NCBI GenBank assembly: GCA_903813345.2
Contig: CAIIXF020000001.1
Coordinates: forward strand, 26,709,915 to 26,773,914
Direction: 5' to 3'
Length of the DNA: 64,000 bases
From: Owenia fusiformis
Taxonomy: Eukaryota > Annelida > Polychaeta > Sabellida > Oweniidae
Shown: piece after piece, positions 48,001 through 59,579 of the stretch
Layout: the number at the start of each line of letters is the position of its first letter
Numbering within the stretch: the first letter of the stretch is position 1
Notes under the pieces: generated by a model
Database searches by the model: none
The model's input: only the letters and a program-made list of their open reading frames with translations
Told to the model about the DNA's origin: nothing
Translations under genes and position numbers: made by a program

Positions 48001-51000
48001 AGAAAAGATTGATAACGAAAAAAGAATTTCAATTTTTTTCAAAAAGTTTTTGGTACCTTAGTGACATCACTAATGTTTCAAAATACTTTTGATATGTTAA
48101 AACATTGAAGTGGCCCATTAAATATGGCATTTTATTATTGAAAGAGTGTGTCCTTTGTTCAACCTTTGCATTGGTGTTAAAAAGGTAAGCTTTTTTGAAA
48201 TGCATTAAGAAATATTTGATGATTAAGAAATTTCAACTTTTTTTGAAAAATGGCGGGAAATTTGAATATTTGAGAAATGAAATGCTCACAACTTTTTTTT
48301 CAAAAATTTTTTTTTGTTAAAAAATCTCTAAAATCACTTTTTAAGTCCTGACAAATAGTAAATGAATGATAAAAAAATATTTTCAAACTTTAGACGGGGA
48401 CTTTAAAAAATCCCCCCCTGCTATGAAAAAATCCTGGGGAGATCACTGTGGTTTGATACAGTGACCCACCTTCAGGTGCCAAAGACACTCCATTCATTGT
48501 GGTCATCTCTATGTGAGGTCTCTCTTCGATTATAATATCTTCTCCAGTCTCAAGCGTCAAGTCTATAGTCGTACTGGGTGCAGCTATGTAAAAAGGTACA
48601 TTATGAAATTTGGCAACAATCGCCAATTGATAAGTTCCAATTTTGTTGGCTGTGTCACCATTGGCAACAACGCGATCAGCACCAACAACTATTGCAGACA
48701 AGTCTTTGGTTTTCATCAACATTGCTGCCATGCTGTCACAGATTAATGATGCTGATATTTTGTCCTGTACAAGCTCATAAGCAGTTAGTCGAGACCCCTG
48801 GTTATACGGCCTAGTTTCAGTACAGAAAGCATGCTCCAAGCAGCCATTTTTCACAAGTGACCTCATAACCCCTGAAAAAATGAACACATAACTTGAATAT
48901 AGGCTGGTTGTACAACAACTAACTATTTTTGCTGCAGACCAACTTTTGAATATTTTTGGGCAAGTATAAAATAACATGTAAATTGTATTAGTATACTGTA
49001 TGTATATGATATGCATTTTAAACTGATGCACAAAGCAATTAAATGTAAATCAAAAGTAATAATTACAGATTACTTTATTGATAGTTGAGATTAATAAAAG
49101 CCAAATCCAATTATTCACATCAATACGGAAATTGCACAATGTTTGCACATCATATTATATATACTTAGACCCGCCTGAAGTGAATCTGCTGGGGCTAGCT
49201 AAATATGTTACAATGAAAGGTTATATATGATTGCATGACAGTCAAAGCAGAGATTTCAAAATATGAGATTTTGTGGCGTTCATCTTATACATGTATGAGT
49301 GTTGCTTATATACTACATACCTACTGCTGTCCCGTATCCAGCTGTAGCCAGAGCCCCTGCGTTACAATGTGTTAACACCTTCAGACCTTTGGGGGCCACA
49401 TTCTCTGCTATATGCTTAGCACCATGGTCCCCAATAGCTTTGTTCACAGCAATATCATCAGCTTGCATGCACTCAATCTGTTCAAGTATCCTGAAACATG
49501 CCCCCTGGTAATAATTCTCATGATGTACAAATAGCACTATTAATTGGAATTACATGTACATGTATTAAATTCACAAGTTCATATTTTTCTGTATCTGTAG
49601 CTAAAGAGCCCAGTTATGGATAGTGAATTAAACATTTTAACAGAATTAAAGAATTTTAACAGACACGTGTATGTGGCAACCCCAGTCGCCAAAACATAAC
49701 TTATTTTTCTAATGTTCTTCAAAAAATGAACAAATTGTGGCATTAACTTCTGAATTGCATACAAGTACTAACCTTTGATGCATCTGTGAGACATCTATAG
49801 ATGTAGAAGAACATAATTCACTAGCTAGCTTTGTCAGTTTTCTCTCAGCATCCACTATGTTTACTGCAGTAGGCCTGGCTGTGGTTAGATACTTCATCTT
49901 TTCAGCAACAAACTTATACAGATCATCCTTTGTTTGGAATGTATTTTTGTGGAGGTCAACAGCCAGACTTAAACACCCAGTCACTGCAATTGCTGGAGCT
50001 CCACGAACCTGTAGATGGACAGAACCAAATATTCAATAAAATCATGGAATTACAGAAATGGATTCATATCCACTCCCTGTGTACCAGGAATGTTTCTGTG
50101 TCCAATGAAGTATATAAAATTCTTCTGACATTTGTGGTATAGACAAAAGTATGACGGAGAGCTATTTACATACAGGCACTAGATCTAGTTCTTGGTACAT
50201 ATAGAGTGGGAAGGCAAACGTCCTTTGTTCTGCCCTGTGAAATTCTATGCACACAATTATTAATGTGAGAAAGCATTACTTCCCAAAAATACATAATAAC
50301 ATTTCAATTAAGAAATAAGGTACAATTAAATGCTATAAAACGTAACACAGCACATTGTCAAGTGGAAATAAAGCTAGGGGAAGTAACAAATATGCAAATT
50401 AATTTACTCCATCAGCCATTTGGATAGCACTTCCTATGTAAACAAATATTTTTGATACCAAATTTTAACATACATGTATGTGGGTTATAGTCTCAATATT
50501 TTGTTTCCAATGGAGGGGGAGTTGTTAGTAGAATGAATTGGGGGAGTTTTTTCATGCATTTTGCTTATGTTTTTCATCTTTATGATATTTTATTGATTGA
50601 TTGATTGATTTGATTTATCCCCAAAAATATATCTCATTTTAAAGGATTATCTATGGATTAAGACCAAGACATTTTTTTTATTTTTCAAACTTCAGAGGGC
50701 TGGGAATCATTGGTAGTCAACAGTTTTGAATAATATAAATGATGTATTAAATAGGTTTCATGTATGCCAATAATTTCTCAAATTGTGTAAACTGAACACA
50801 ATCAAATTGTGTAAACTGAACACAATCTTTTATCCCTAGAATATTCTTTTGGAGGAATTTCCCATGTAAATCCAATCGTGTGGTTCCAAGCAGATTTTGA
50901 GATAACGGGAAGGTTAATCTTTAATACACACATTATTGGGTTGTTTTTGTTTACCTCTCGACCCACTGAACTGAAATCAAATTTTCTCAAAGTTTATCAA

Positions 51001-54000
51001 ATAAAGTTTTAATAAAAAAAATCAGAATTAAGACAAAACTTCGATAAGAAGAATAACAGGTTCAAAATGTTTGCAAAGTACATTTTAATGCTTCCATCAA
51101 ATAATATTTTGAAGCAAAAGTAAAAAGAATTTTGGCAGGCTTTGTATAAAAAACCTTGTACCTCCTACCCATGTACGTCAGGTATGATACAGTCTTTGAA
51201 GGGTTCAATCTTTAAAATAGTAAGATTATTCAATCTCCGTCTATGCTGAATTGTAGATGCATTAATGCAGTAGGCCTACACGTATGTCTTATAGATATAA
51301 CATTTGTCTAGTCAAAAAATAAGGCCAAAATTGCAAAATTGTTGCTTCATCAAAATTGCACAATTAAAAAGCTCGTTCACTATAGAAGTAATCAACACTT
51401 AACTCATTTTTTTCATTTTCTGGGAATTCAAGGAAGTTGTCTAAAAGGTGTCACTCTACTGCCACATTTACATTGATATTACAACCTTCTTTATTGGTGT
51501 TCTACCCCGTGTTCTACTCTCCCCATCATTCAATTTGGAACCAGATAGCGAATCATCATCCATAGTTAAATACACACTGTCGCGTGTTGGGCTGAATTTA
51601 TGATCCATGAGACTAAAATCATCGTTACTCATGCTGTGATTAAATAAAAGATTAAGATACTTAGATTTTCCCTATTGAACGAGCCTTCGAATGACGCTAT
51701 TTTGACAAACAATAAAAAACTCAAATTAACTATACAGCTATACTGAGTATACTATGAGTGCATAATACATCTAAGTTAGCATTAAATAAGATTGAATAAT
51801 CTTTTAAAACTTTAAAAATTGAACCTTTCAAAGACTGTATTAGATATCCACGTACATGGGTACAAGAGATTAAGTGCTCAAAATGGTTGAAAACTGCATG
51901 ATTTTGAAAGAATTTTTGGCCGGAGGGGGGGGGGGGGGGTTGCCCGCAAACCCCCCTTGGCTATGGGCCAGTAATCATTCTATCAAATACATCAAAATGC
52001 TATTTACCACACAGGCAAGAAGTAAATAACAATTCATCTGCTCTTACTTAGATTTCGACCGCCCATTTGACAATTTATAATATTATTGTTGATACCGCCG
52101 CAAAACATCCCCGTGAGAGTTATAACTTTTACATCAAAGAGAAAATTGGTTTTGCAAACGGTGAAATAATATCGAACAATGTGACCATCAAATGATATAA
52201 TATAATTGCTTATATTCTACCATCCTTTTGATGTGGAGAATTTTAAGTCCTAAAATTAAATTTCAAGTGTTGATCAATAGAGCAGTAGAACAAGTGGTCA
52301 GTCCTGTGACATGTGACATGGCCTTCTTATATCCCTATTTAATTATTTAGATTTTGTTTATTCAGAGATATCTAATAAGTAAAACATATATTTTCTTTCC
52401 GTTTGAATCCTGCCGACACACATAACAATAATATATCAATACATCATCATTTACTAGAAATTTATAAAAACAGTACATTATACGGGTAAATATAATAAAT
52501 GTCTAGACTAGACTATAAAATAAGCACTTTACTTCCACACTTTATTAAACAATACAATAAACATGTCTTATTACAACCCCTTTATTTAAGGACAGGGTGC
52601 ATGTTGGGAAATTTTCTGCATTCCTCAATTGAGTCACATGTTATTTTTCAAACATGAATAACTCCTTCCCCACATTGTCTACATCTTCTAAGTTTGCACA
52701 AAGAGTGCACTTCTGTGCCTAGAAAAGCCTTGTGAGAAGGTTTGTTTTGTAAAATGTATAAAAAATGAGAAAATTCAGTGAAAAAAATTTCTGAAAATTT
52801 TCTGATTTTTTTCACTGAATTTTCTTGTTTTTTATACACTTTATCAAAACATTCTTCTCACAAGTCTTTTCTAGACACAGAAGTGCACTCTTTGTGCAAA
52901 ACTGAAAGATATAGACAATGAAAGGAAGGAGTGATTCTTGTTTGAAAAATAACATGTGACTCAATTGAGGAATGCAGAAAATTTCCCATCATGCACCCTG
53001 ACCTTAAAGGTGCACCTTAGGGGAAATGATGTTGCCACATAAATCCAATGCTTTTGAAGTTGATTGACTAATGGAATTGTCAGAAAATTAGCGAAGAGTC
53101 TTAATTGAGTTGTAATTTTGTGAATTAGAATAGAGAATTTAACAAAAAGGCACATGCTATCTATTGCAAGACTAACGCCTGGTGTAACCGTCACCATGTT
53201 ATTCGGTGTTTTTTAAGTAGCGCAAGGATCCTGTCATGACCGTGGTAATGTTAAAGCCTGATATGACCGTTACAATGCTTGCAAGGCCTGTCATAACCGT
53301 GACAATGCTATATTATATTGCAAGGCCTGTCATGACCGTGGTAATGTTAAAGCCTCGTATGACCGTGACAATAGTTCCAAGGCCTCTCATGACCGTGGTT
53401 GTATTTAAAGTAGCTTGAGAACACTGTAATGACAATTTTTCTTCGTGTTTAACTACCTTAAATATGTAAATAAAGACTACTAAAAATGTGTATTAATTTC
53501 ACAACGAAAACCTAATTTTTACTCATAAATAATTTGTGAACAAACTATATCTCTACTCTCATTCAAGGAGCTTCGATTCGAAAGCATATACTTTCTATAA
53601 TGATCAATTAATAAGATTTATCCATAAAAAATACCAACAGCAATGGGCGAAACATGAAGGTCATTAATGTCATATAAAGGTTGCGGTCGCGCCAGGCTTA
53701 CACGATTACACTACCACGGTCATGGCAGGCATTTTAATATAATACAGCATTGTCGCGGTTATACCAGGCTTTCACGATAACATTACCACGGTCATGGCAG
53801 GATCCTTGCGCTACTTAAAAAACACCGAATAACATGGTGACGGTTATGCCAGGCGTTAGTCTTGCAACAGATAGGGTCTCCAAAAAGGGCCTTTTTGTAA
53901 TATTTTAGGAACTAATTATTGATTGTCAGACAATGTCAGTTGAAATGTTCACCTGCATTTTTTTAATTACACTCCACCCATCCTCTACACCACTGACGTT

Positions 54001-54084
54001 GATATATTCTGACTTCTGCGGTAGAAGGAGTTGATCGAGGATATCTAGCGTCCCATCCTTATATCGAATAGCTTCTAGAGACAT
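42042..54084 (-). CDS. MRI1: Methylthioribose-1-phosphate isomerase, complete, 356 aa
   Basis: Exons: 53953-54084, 49773-50008, 49321-49490, 48470-48871, 42042-42172. All four introns are GT-AG and the phases agree, giving 357 codons including the stop. The enzyme converts 5-methylthioribose 1-phosphate to 5-methylthioribulose 1-phosphate in the methionine salvage pathway, in the cytosol. Signatures: the N-terminal [59 protein letters not shown] with the likely catalytic Cys near residue 165; [40 protein letters not shown] with the catalytic Asp near residue 245; and a C-terminal [20 protein letters not shown]. Length matches the family (about 370 aa in human). The start is the first Met, preceded by no in-frame alternative in the exon. 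The 6.3 kb last intron and the 3.9 kb first intron hold most of the window's foldback elements. Confidence 0.96.
42485..42640. repeat. C-rich low-complexity tract in MRI1 intron 4
   Basis: Clusters of 'cccccc' with 'gctcacccgttttccccgcc' and 'gcttagcgccccgctacttc'. Possibly the end of a transposon, but no partner end was found. Open frames here reflect the composition. Confidence 0.4.
43339..47399. mobile_element. Foldback-type element: inverted arms made of about 84-bp tandem repeats
   Basis: Outer tips of about 100 bp are inverted copies: 'atagggtagcgatttttcgg' on the left and its near complement at about 47360-47385, then 'cttagaataaaatttaaaaa' and its complement near 47320-47340. Inside, the left arm has about 21 head-to-tail units of 82-85 bp in one orientation (to about 45245), and the right arm about 24 units in the opposite orientation. 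Each unit has 'ttcaaaaccaacacaaatgg', 'aaaagtaacactttttcag' and 'aaataaacagagtccagcc' plus a variable 'tatcgatagattt'. The flanks read TTAAGGAACAT at 43328-43338 and TTAAGGAAACAT at 47400-47411, consistent with a target duplication of about 9-11 bp. Tandem-repeat arms and this duplication size are what foldback (FB/TU) and Mutator-like elements show. No transposase frame is present. Confidence 0.82.
47412..48469. other. MRI1 intron 4, unique part
   Basis: Contains a doubled 'gcgagcgaagcgagcggc' motif at 47500-47560. Otherwise AT-rich without coding signal. Confidence 0.45.
50009..51109. other. MRI1 intron 1, distal part
   Basis: A 24-bp duplication (aaattgtgtaaactgaacac twice in a row) at about 50778-50826. 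Nothing else recognised. Confidence 0.4.
51110..51930. mobile_element. Inverted-repeat element enclosing a small open frame
   Basis: 'acccatgtacgtcaggtatg' with 'acagtctttgaagggttcaa' and 'agattattcaatct' (51170-51235) returns inverted at 51795-51865. Weaker matching extends to about 51115 and 51930. The arms are 100-150 bp and imperfect, enclosing about 500 bp. Confidence 0.6.
51468..51632 (-). CDS. Candidate 54-aa coding exon or small gene inside an inverted-repeat element
   Basis: On the minus strand a Met at 51632 opens [20 protein letters not shown], continues [20 protein letters not shown] and [14 protein letters not shown], then stops. The composition (acidic, Ser-rich, then basic) is more protein-like than the surrounding AT-rich DNA. 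A plausible acceptor (tttaatcacag) sits one base before the Met. A weak donor (gaag|gttgta) near the end could join it to another exon. No family is recognised. Alternatives: an exon of a nested gene, or an exon captured by the element. Confidence 0.3.
   Translation of the reverse strand: MSNDDFSLMDHKFSPTRDSVYLTMDDDSLSGSKLNDGESRTRGRTPIKKVVISM
52585..53009. mobile_element. Hairpin element, arms about 205 bp
   Basis: 'ttaaggacagggtgcatgtt' at the left returns inverted as 'atgcaccctgaccttaa' at 52990-53006. The arms meet near 52797 with almost no loop (aaatttctgaaaattttctg at the turn). It lies in MRI1 intron 1. Confidence 0.88.
53150..53885. mobile_element. Foldback element with about 30-bp subrepeats
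   Basis: 'gcaagactaacgcctggtgt' and 'tattcggtgttttttaagta' with 'gcgcaaggatcctgtcatga' on the left return inverted at 53800-53870. Next to each tip are tandem units of about 27-30 bp with the core 'catgaccgtggtaatgtt' (left 53233-53400, right 53690-53800). The loop of about 280 bp is unique. The architecture is a small version of the 43.3-47.4 kb element. It ends about 70 bp before MRI1 exon 1. Confidence 0.82.
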
Positions 54085-55079
54085 TCTTACACGCGAAAAT
54101 CACACTTTATAATTGAACGTCGGACTCACTCAGATGAATTAGTGAGTAAGAATAGGCAATTAACTACACCAAAACTGGCTATAGCGAGATTTATACTGAA
54201 CGAAATATGCAGTTTTTATGAGGATAAAACCGGGAAGAAAATAAAACATAGGGTCTTAAGACGACGTTCTCATGAAGAATACCCTAAGTAGCCTGACTAG
54301 AATGAACAGGCCAGAACACTCTCTCACAAGCATTAGTTTAAGAGGGACTCTTGATAAATCAATGGTTTTGCCTTTTCCTTTCATCAGTGTTAAAATATAG
54401 GGACAGAAAATATTGGCATTTACGTGTCGTTTTTTCGTTTTGTTAATAAAGACAATATTTAGGGAAATAGATTGAAGAAACTCTTGTTGTCATGAAGAAT
54501 GAATAATATTTATTTGTAAGCTTAGGCATATTCCTACTTTACCTATATAAAGGTTGTGTAATAAATCGCCGGGCCCTCTCTCTGAACAACAAAACGTGGT
54601 AGCGTGGCTAGGGCCGGGAATATTATGAAACTAAATTTCGACTTGATCTTGAATTGAGTTAATCAAATTATTTGCTTGGTCATTAAGGGAAAATTTGGAA
54701 TAATATTAATACCGGAAGGTGCTGACACCTTTAATTGACAAACTAGATTGAAAATAGTGCAAACTGTGGGAGGGGGTGATTGCAATATATAATGATATAA
54801 TTGGAATCTCTAACACAACATGCACCTAAGTATTCTCAACAGATCGCAATAATGAGCTTGATATGACCCCTTAAATATATGGGTTTTAAATGAAGATGAT
54901 ACAATCTGTTGAAAATAAACTTTAGATCAAATTGACCACCTTTTACGCAAAACAACAGACAAAGAAATTAAGATTATATAATTTTAATGATGATATAAAT
55001 CTGAATATATAGAACATAATGTATAAAATGGTATAATTACAAAGATAACAATTATGTTTTTTTCCTGATTTGTGCCCCA
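54085..55079. other. Upstream region of MRI1
   Basis: No gene or repeat recognised; the MRI1 promoter should lie just right of 54084. The two plus-strand open stretches further right are separate. Confidence 0.4.
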
Positions 55080-55914
55080 GAAAATTTAAATGGCTGCCTA
55101 AAGTGGGACTTTGCTGTAACTTATAATCTCTTCAAAGTATGGTTACATTACATTAGATTTGAGCCTTTGAAACTTCTAAATGGTCATCCGAATTCTTATA
55201 TTGGTGGAAATTCTGATATATCTCCAGTGTCTGTCTTTTATTATGTGCATATCAAGGGTAGAGTAGATGGTAAATACTACAATATGATATATACAGATTC
55301 GTGCATGTAATGTTCATTGGGATTTGCTACTCCGTGGAGTTGCTGATTTCTGGTATTGTTGTTCCAATTTCAGAGGGACCGAATGGCAGAAGTTTCATTC
55401 AAGAATAATCTAACAAGGCATTAACATGCAAAATGTCACCACCTGCCATTTTTTACAGACATCAAGCATTAAACACCATCCACTTTAACAATATGTCACC
55501 ACTTGTGATGGCGACATAATAAACCAACTAACACATGTAACAGAATATATAATTCTATTAATTATTGTATTCCTTCTTCATTTATTTCAGAGTACAACAA
55601 TTTTCATTACAAAATGTAGATGTATTGATGATAGTTGCTGCCATGGTAGTAAACAGTAAACAATCATCACATTTCTTATTGCAGTTGAAAATTATGCCTT
55701 CATTAGATCACAGAACAAAAAAAACTGCAATTTCCATGGGAAAAATAATATATTTATTGAAAAAATCAAACAGATTTTCTGTATTTTAAATATTTTGTCT
55801 TTGGATGCATCCACAATTCCAGATGCAGTCAAAGTAAAAATTGAAATGAAACTTAAAGATAAAGAAGGAGATTATTTAATGTTGTTCCAGAACACTTTAT
55901 TTTGTGCTCTCTGA
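55080..55914 (+). CDS. Possible unassigned coding exons
   Basis: Two stop-free stretches follow good acceptor-like sequences. 55080-55310 follows ttgtgccccag and includes GCLKWDFAVTYNLFKVWLHY and NGHPNSYIGG. 55685-55914 follows ttcttattgcag, includes RSQNKKNCNFHGKNNIFIEK and DASTIPDAVKVKIEMKLKDK, and is followed by an AATAAA near 55966. I recognise neither. They may be the last exons of a plus-strand gene, a pseudogene, or chance open frames in AT-rich DNA. Confidence 0.22.
55415..55530 (+). repeat. Dispersed repeat, copy 3 of 3
   Basis: 'gcattaacatgcaaaatgtc' followed by 'accacctgccatttttta', 'aaacaccatccac' and 'caatatgtcaccact' parallels 8180-8300 and 31850-31990. Confidence 0.65.
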
Positions 55915-55966
55915 AACATTACAATATACTATGTACATTATGAACACAATGCATTTGATATAAATA

Positions 55967-56785
55967 AAGCTATCAACGTACATTGACCACTTCCTCTCAA
56001 TAATTATAACACCAAAATAATATAGGAAGGAGACAGAAATTAGAAATGTCCAATGGACTCAAAATCAAATATTTGAAAAAATATATGCTAAAGAAACAAA
56101 ATAAATTGTATACTGAACAGACTCTTACAGTGGATACTTCATAATATGACTTCTGATTATCTATATAATACAAGCATGTGTTTGATAAATCAGACCATGT
56201 CATATCATTAAATGTTTTGATTGATTTTAAGCTTTTTAAGCTTGCAAATTAACTAAATGGGTCACCAAAAATAAAATTAGACATTGAAATTTTATGGTTT
56301 GAAACCTTCTCTCACAATTCATCTCATCTCAAACCATTTACTTTACTTTATATAAACAGTTCATATGTTTGACCTTTTACATTCATCTCTTTAAGATCTG
56401 TACAATGGCAAACATTCTCATAATGGCATTCTTCCTCAAACTGACAACATGCAAATACACACTTTAAAATTATAGGAGCTCATAATTGTCATTTTCAGAC
56501 CAGATGATCTAAGCTCCAATCACATGACTGGAGGATGGTGATATCAGCCTTTTCATTGTTTTTGGTCATAAATCCAATATGATTAATGATAGTCAATTTG
56601 CTTTATCACAATTTGTTCCATATATCTGCATCCTCAACACAGTTGGATTCAGTATACTTTTGAATCCATAGTGTTATAAGTATATATACATGTGCCTACA
56701 TGTCCCTTCATGTTATCAGTAGAGTAATACCCTATAATATTTACAAGTAGAAATCCTCTGCCATGCCTAATAGCATGGCCTGTTG
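55967..56785. other. 3' flank of ELOF1, nothing recognised
   Basis: Presumably includes the ELOF1 3' UTR. No repeat or coding frame of note. Confidence 0.4.
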
Positions 56786-59494
56786 CTATGCATTTGCGCT
56801 TTCACAAGCATCAATCCAGTCACTGTATACATCTACAGCTTCTGAAAGATCTGGTTGATAGTTAAGAAATTTTAAATAAATTAATATCACTATTCAGAAT
56901 TCCAAAGCAATTTCATAGCATGACTTTGGGCAGAATGCATTCTAAAACATGGGCATCCACATTGAGTGTGACTGCACCCCCCCCCCTTTTTTGACTCAAA
57001 CCCTGGGGATTTCCTTCATGCTGAGGAGTAGGAAAGAAGAACTATGTGCTCTGGCAAGGTAGAGAAAGCCATGCTTCAAGTGCAATCTATGATCAGTTAT
57101 AGCAAAAAATGTACTATAACACACATAAAAATGGTTACCATTTTTCAAAATGGCTACTTACAATGTGTTAAAAAATAGATTAGGTACTTAATCAATATCC
57201 TATACAATTGTTGCATTAAAAACATTTTTACAGTTCATATTATTGTGACTAAAATACTGTAAAATTGACACTAAATAGCAGCCATTTTGAAACCAGTGGC
57301 CATATTCAGAATCAGCTTTCTAGTAGAACTTATAAACTCATATACTTATAGGTCATATGTAATTAAAAAAATATAAACAATACTGTGCCAATGGTATTTG
57401 CGTTATTGCCAAGACAGCTAGACAAATCCATTCTAGAATGGTCATCTTCTTTTATAGCATTATAATATAATGCACTCAAAATTAATTGATTGACATTTAA
57501 GGTAAACTGATCAATGGTTTCAGTATTATGGTAACCTACCTCTAAATGCTGAAACTATCTTAAACGATACCAAAATTATGCAAAAAAGTTTTTATGGCAC
57601 CATTTCAAAAGCAGATAACGATATGCTATGAAGTATGAACCAGAAACACATTTCTTGCAAGAATTAGTTGCAACTTGTAATATAACACAAATACAAAATT
57701 CAAAAGGATACAATTAATATTGGTCTGAAAGTCTTCTAGGCAAACTGTGCACGATATCATCCCAGTATTCCGCTGACGATCCCTGAAACAATATTATTTG
57801 GCATTTAAACAAAATTTCTTCTCAAGTTTGATCTGCATTTTTAAAGACCAGGGATTGTTCAGTAGCAACATTCAGTATCAAGTAGAACCTGAAACTAACA
57901 TATGATGGACTCAGGTAGAACTGAGTTTAGATTTACAATGACAGAGACTAGCATAGGTTTTCATACTTTTAATCAAAATGTTGAAATGCTGTTTGAAGCT
58001 GTGAAAGGTGGTGGAAATTTGGAATTCATCATATTGTAAAATATGACTTATACTTCAAATCATACTTAAAGGCTGACAATCGAACTGTCGTATTGAGGAA
58101 CAAAAAGGAAGTAAAACATAAAAATAAGCGTAAGAACATGTCACTCACAGACATTTGAATATGCAACCACCATCTGGTGTTGGAACTGATAAAAATTATT
58201 AACAAAATTTGACATTTCAGATATTTTTTACTTTGTAAATGTAAGCTGCGATGTGGCTCGTTCGAGCTGTTTTTGGTGTCAGACAAAAGTTTGAGTACTG
58301 AACAATCCGTTTGATATTCTTGGATGATGAAAAGTTAATTTTAACAAATACTGAAAAGTATGCCCGGGGATGTATAGATTCTGTGTTTTGAAATATGTTA
58401 ACTTAGATATTTCAATTATTTTTCAACGGTACACCAAAGTATGCGACAAAAACTTGAGTGGGCTACAGATATTTAAAGATAGAGTGTGGCATGACATACT
58501 GTACTCCGGGTATTGTTCGCGTGCGATTTAATTTCGCTTTGTTCGCGAATGTAGTAAAATCGCGAACATTTATCCATGCGAAATTTGTCTTTTAAATCCC
58601 CAGGGATTTGACCCGGGACTTTTGATATGTTTCGTTCGGTGTTAAACGTTTCTCCAGCGTTGTTGGGCGATAATTAACATGGGGTATTGTTCAATTTTAT
58701 ATCAACAATTGATGTACTTGCTAAGCTCATGCATTTGTAAAAAGGCATGTAATTATATTAATATTATCAAGAGCTGTAGGAAAAAATTCAACTTGTGTAA
58801 TCCGCGAGATGTCATCAACTCAAATCCGCGAAATTGAATAGGCGCGAAATTGCAATTTTAAAAAATCGCGAAATTTTATAGCGTCAAAATTTACCAGGAG
58901 TACACAGTGGCGGATCCATGAACCAACAAGGGGGGGGGCCCAAATTTGAGAATATAGAAAAAACCTCCGCGCTTGCGCGGAAAAAAATTTTGGGCCCCTA
59001 AAACCGAAAAAGTGGGCCCAAATTTTGAAAATTTGAGGCCCATTTTCTTCCAAATTTGGCCTAAATTAAAAAAATAAGGCCTTAGAAGGCCCAATAATGA
59101 CCAAAAGGCCCACTTTTTGGGGCCTTAAGGCCTTTTTTGGCCTAAAATTTTTTTGGACCCAACTTTTTTTTTTTTGGGCCAACCTTAGGGGGGGGGGCCC
59201 GGGCCCCATGGGCCCCCCCCCCGGATCCGCCATAGGTACAGTAATCTGAATATCCATTTGTAATTCAATCAGATCCTTATATATCTGTCAATTAAACATC
59301 AAAGGCTTAGGTTCCATAAGTTTCACCAAAGTTCTATATATCAAACAAATAATGGTAGAATATCAATGACCAACTCACAATGTTACTTCACATGATTTCT
59401 CGTGGTTACAAAAGGGGCAGTTGAATGTCTTGGGCAGGGGCTCTATAACTTTCCTTTTGGGAGGTGGTTTATTTGCCTTCTTCCTTCGTCCCAT
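56786..59494 (-). CDS. ELOF1: Transcription elongation factor 1 homologue, complete, 83 aa
   Basis: Exons: 59379-59494, 57712-57782, 56786-56850. The joins (acatt|gtgagt ... tttcag|ggatc and aat t|gtatcc ... accag|atctt) restore TLDRQRNTG and FQTNINYLSEA. The protein begins [15 protein letters not shown], a basic N-terminal tail. The zinc ribbon cysteines are CPFC (26, 29) and CTVC (50, 53), and the C-terminus is [16 protein letters not shown]. The length equals the human protein (83 aa). ELOF1 binds elongating RNA polymerase II near the downstream DNA and assists transcription-coupled repair. The start Met lies nine bases into the exon after a splice acceptor (gtttgcag), so a non-coding first exon upstream is expected. 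Confidence 0.96.
57060..57440. repeat. Decayed copy of the 38848-40196 repeat family
   Basis: 'cataaaaatggttaccattt' with 'ttcaaaatggctac', then 'tcagctttctagtagaactt' and 'ggtatttgcgttattgcca' match the order in the other copies. The microsatellite and the right tip are almost lost. It lies in ELOF1 intron 2, between its second and third coding exons. Confidence 0.65.
58497..59243. mobile_element. Nested elements: a TACTGTACTCC-ended element interrupted by an hAT-like element
   Basis: The outer element opens tactgtactccggg at 58497 and is rich in 'cgcgaa'. Its right tip would be 'ccaggagtacagta', but it is split: 'ccaggagtaca' ends at 58904 and 'ggtacagta' resumes at 59235. The insert (58905-59234) has inverted ends cagtggcggatcc and ggatccgccat, as in many hAT-type MITEs, and a G/C-run-rich, 'ttttgggcc'-rich interior. 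The duplicated 'gtaca' on both sides is consistent with an 8-bp hAT target duplication with substitutions. It lies in ELOF1 intron 1 (between its first two coding exons). Confidence 0.65.
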
Positions 59495-59579
59495 TTCTTC
59501 TGTCCTGCAAACAGACCAATAGACAGTGGTTCTCAAAAACATCAACAATTTAAGTCCATGCCTGTAGTACATGTAAGTC

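Noticed and set aside
53236-53418. Open frame with repeated MTVVMLKP-like peptide
   Set aside because: It is the translation of the short subrepeats of a foldback element.
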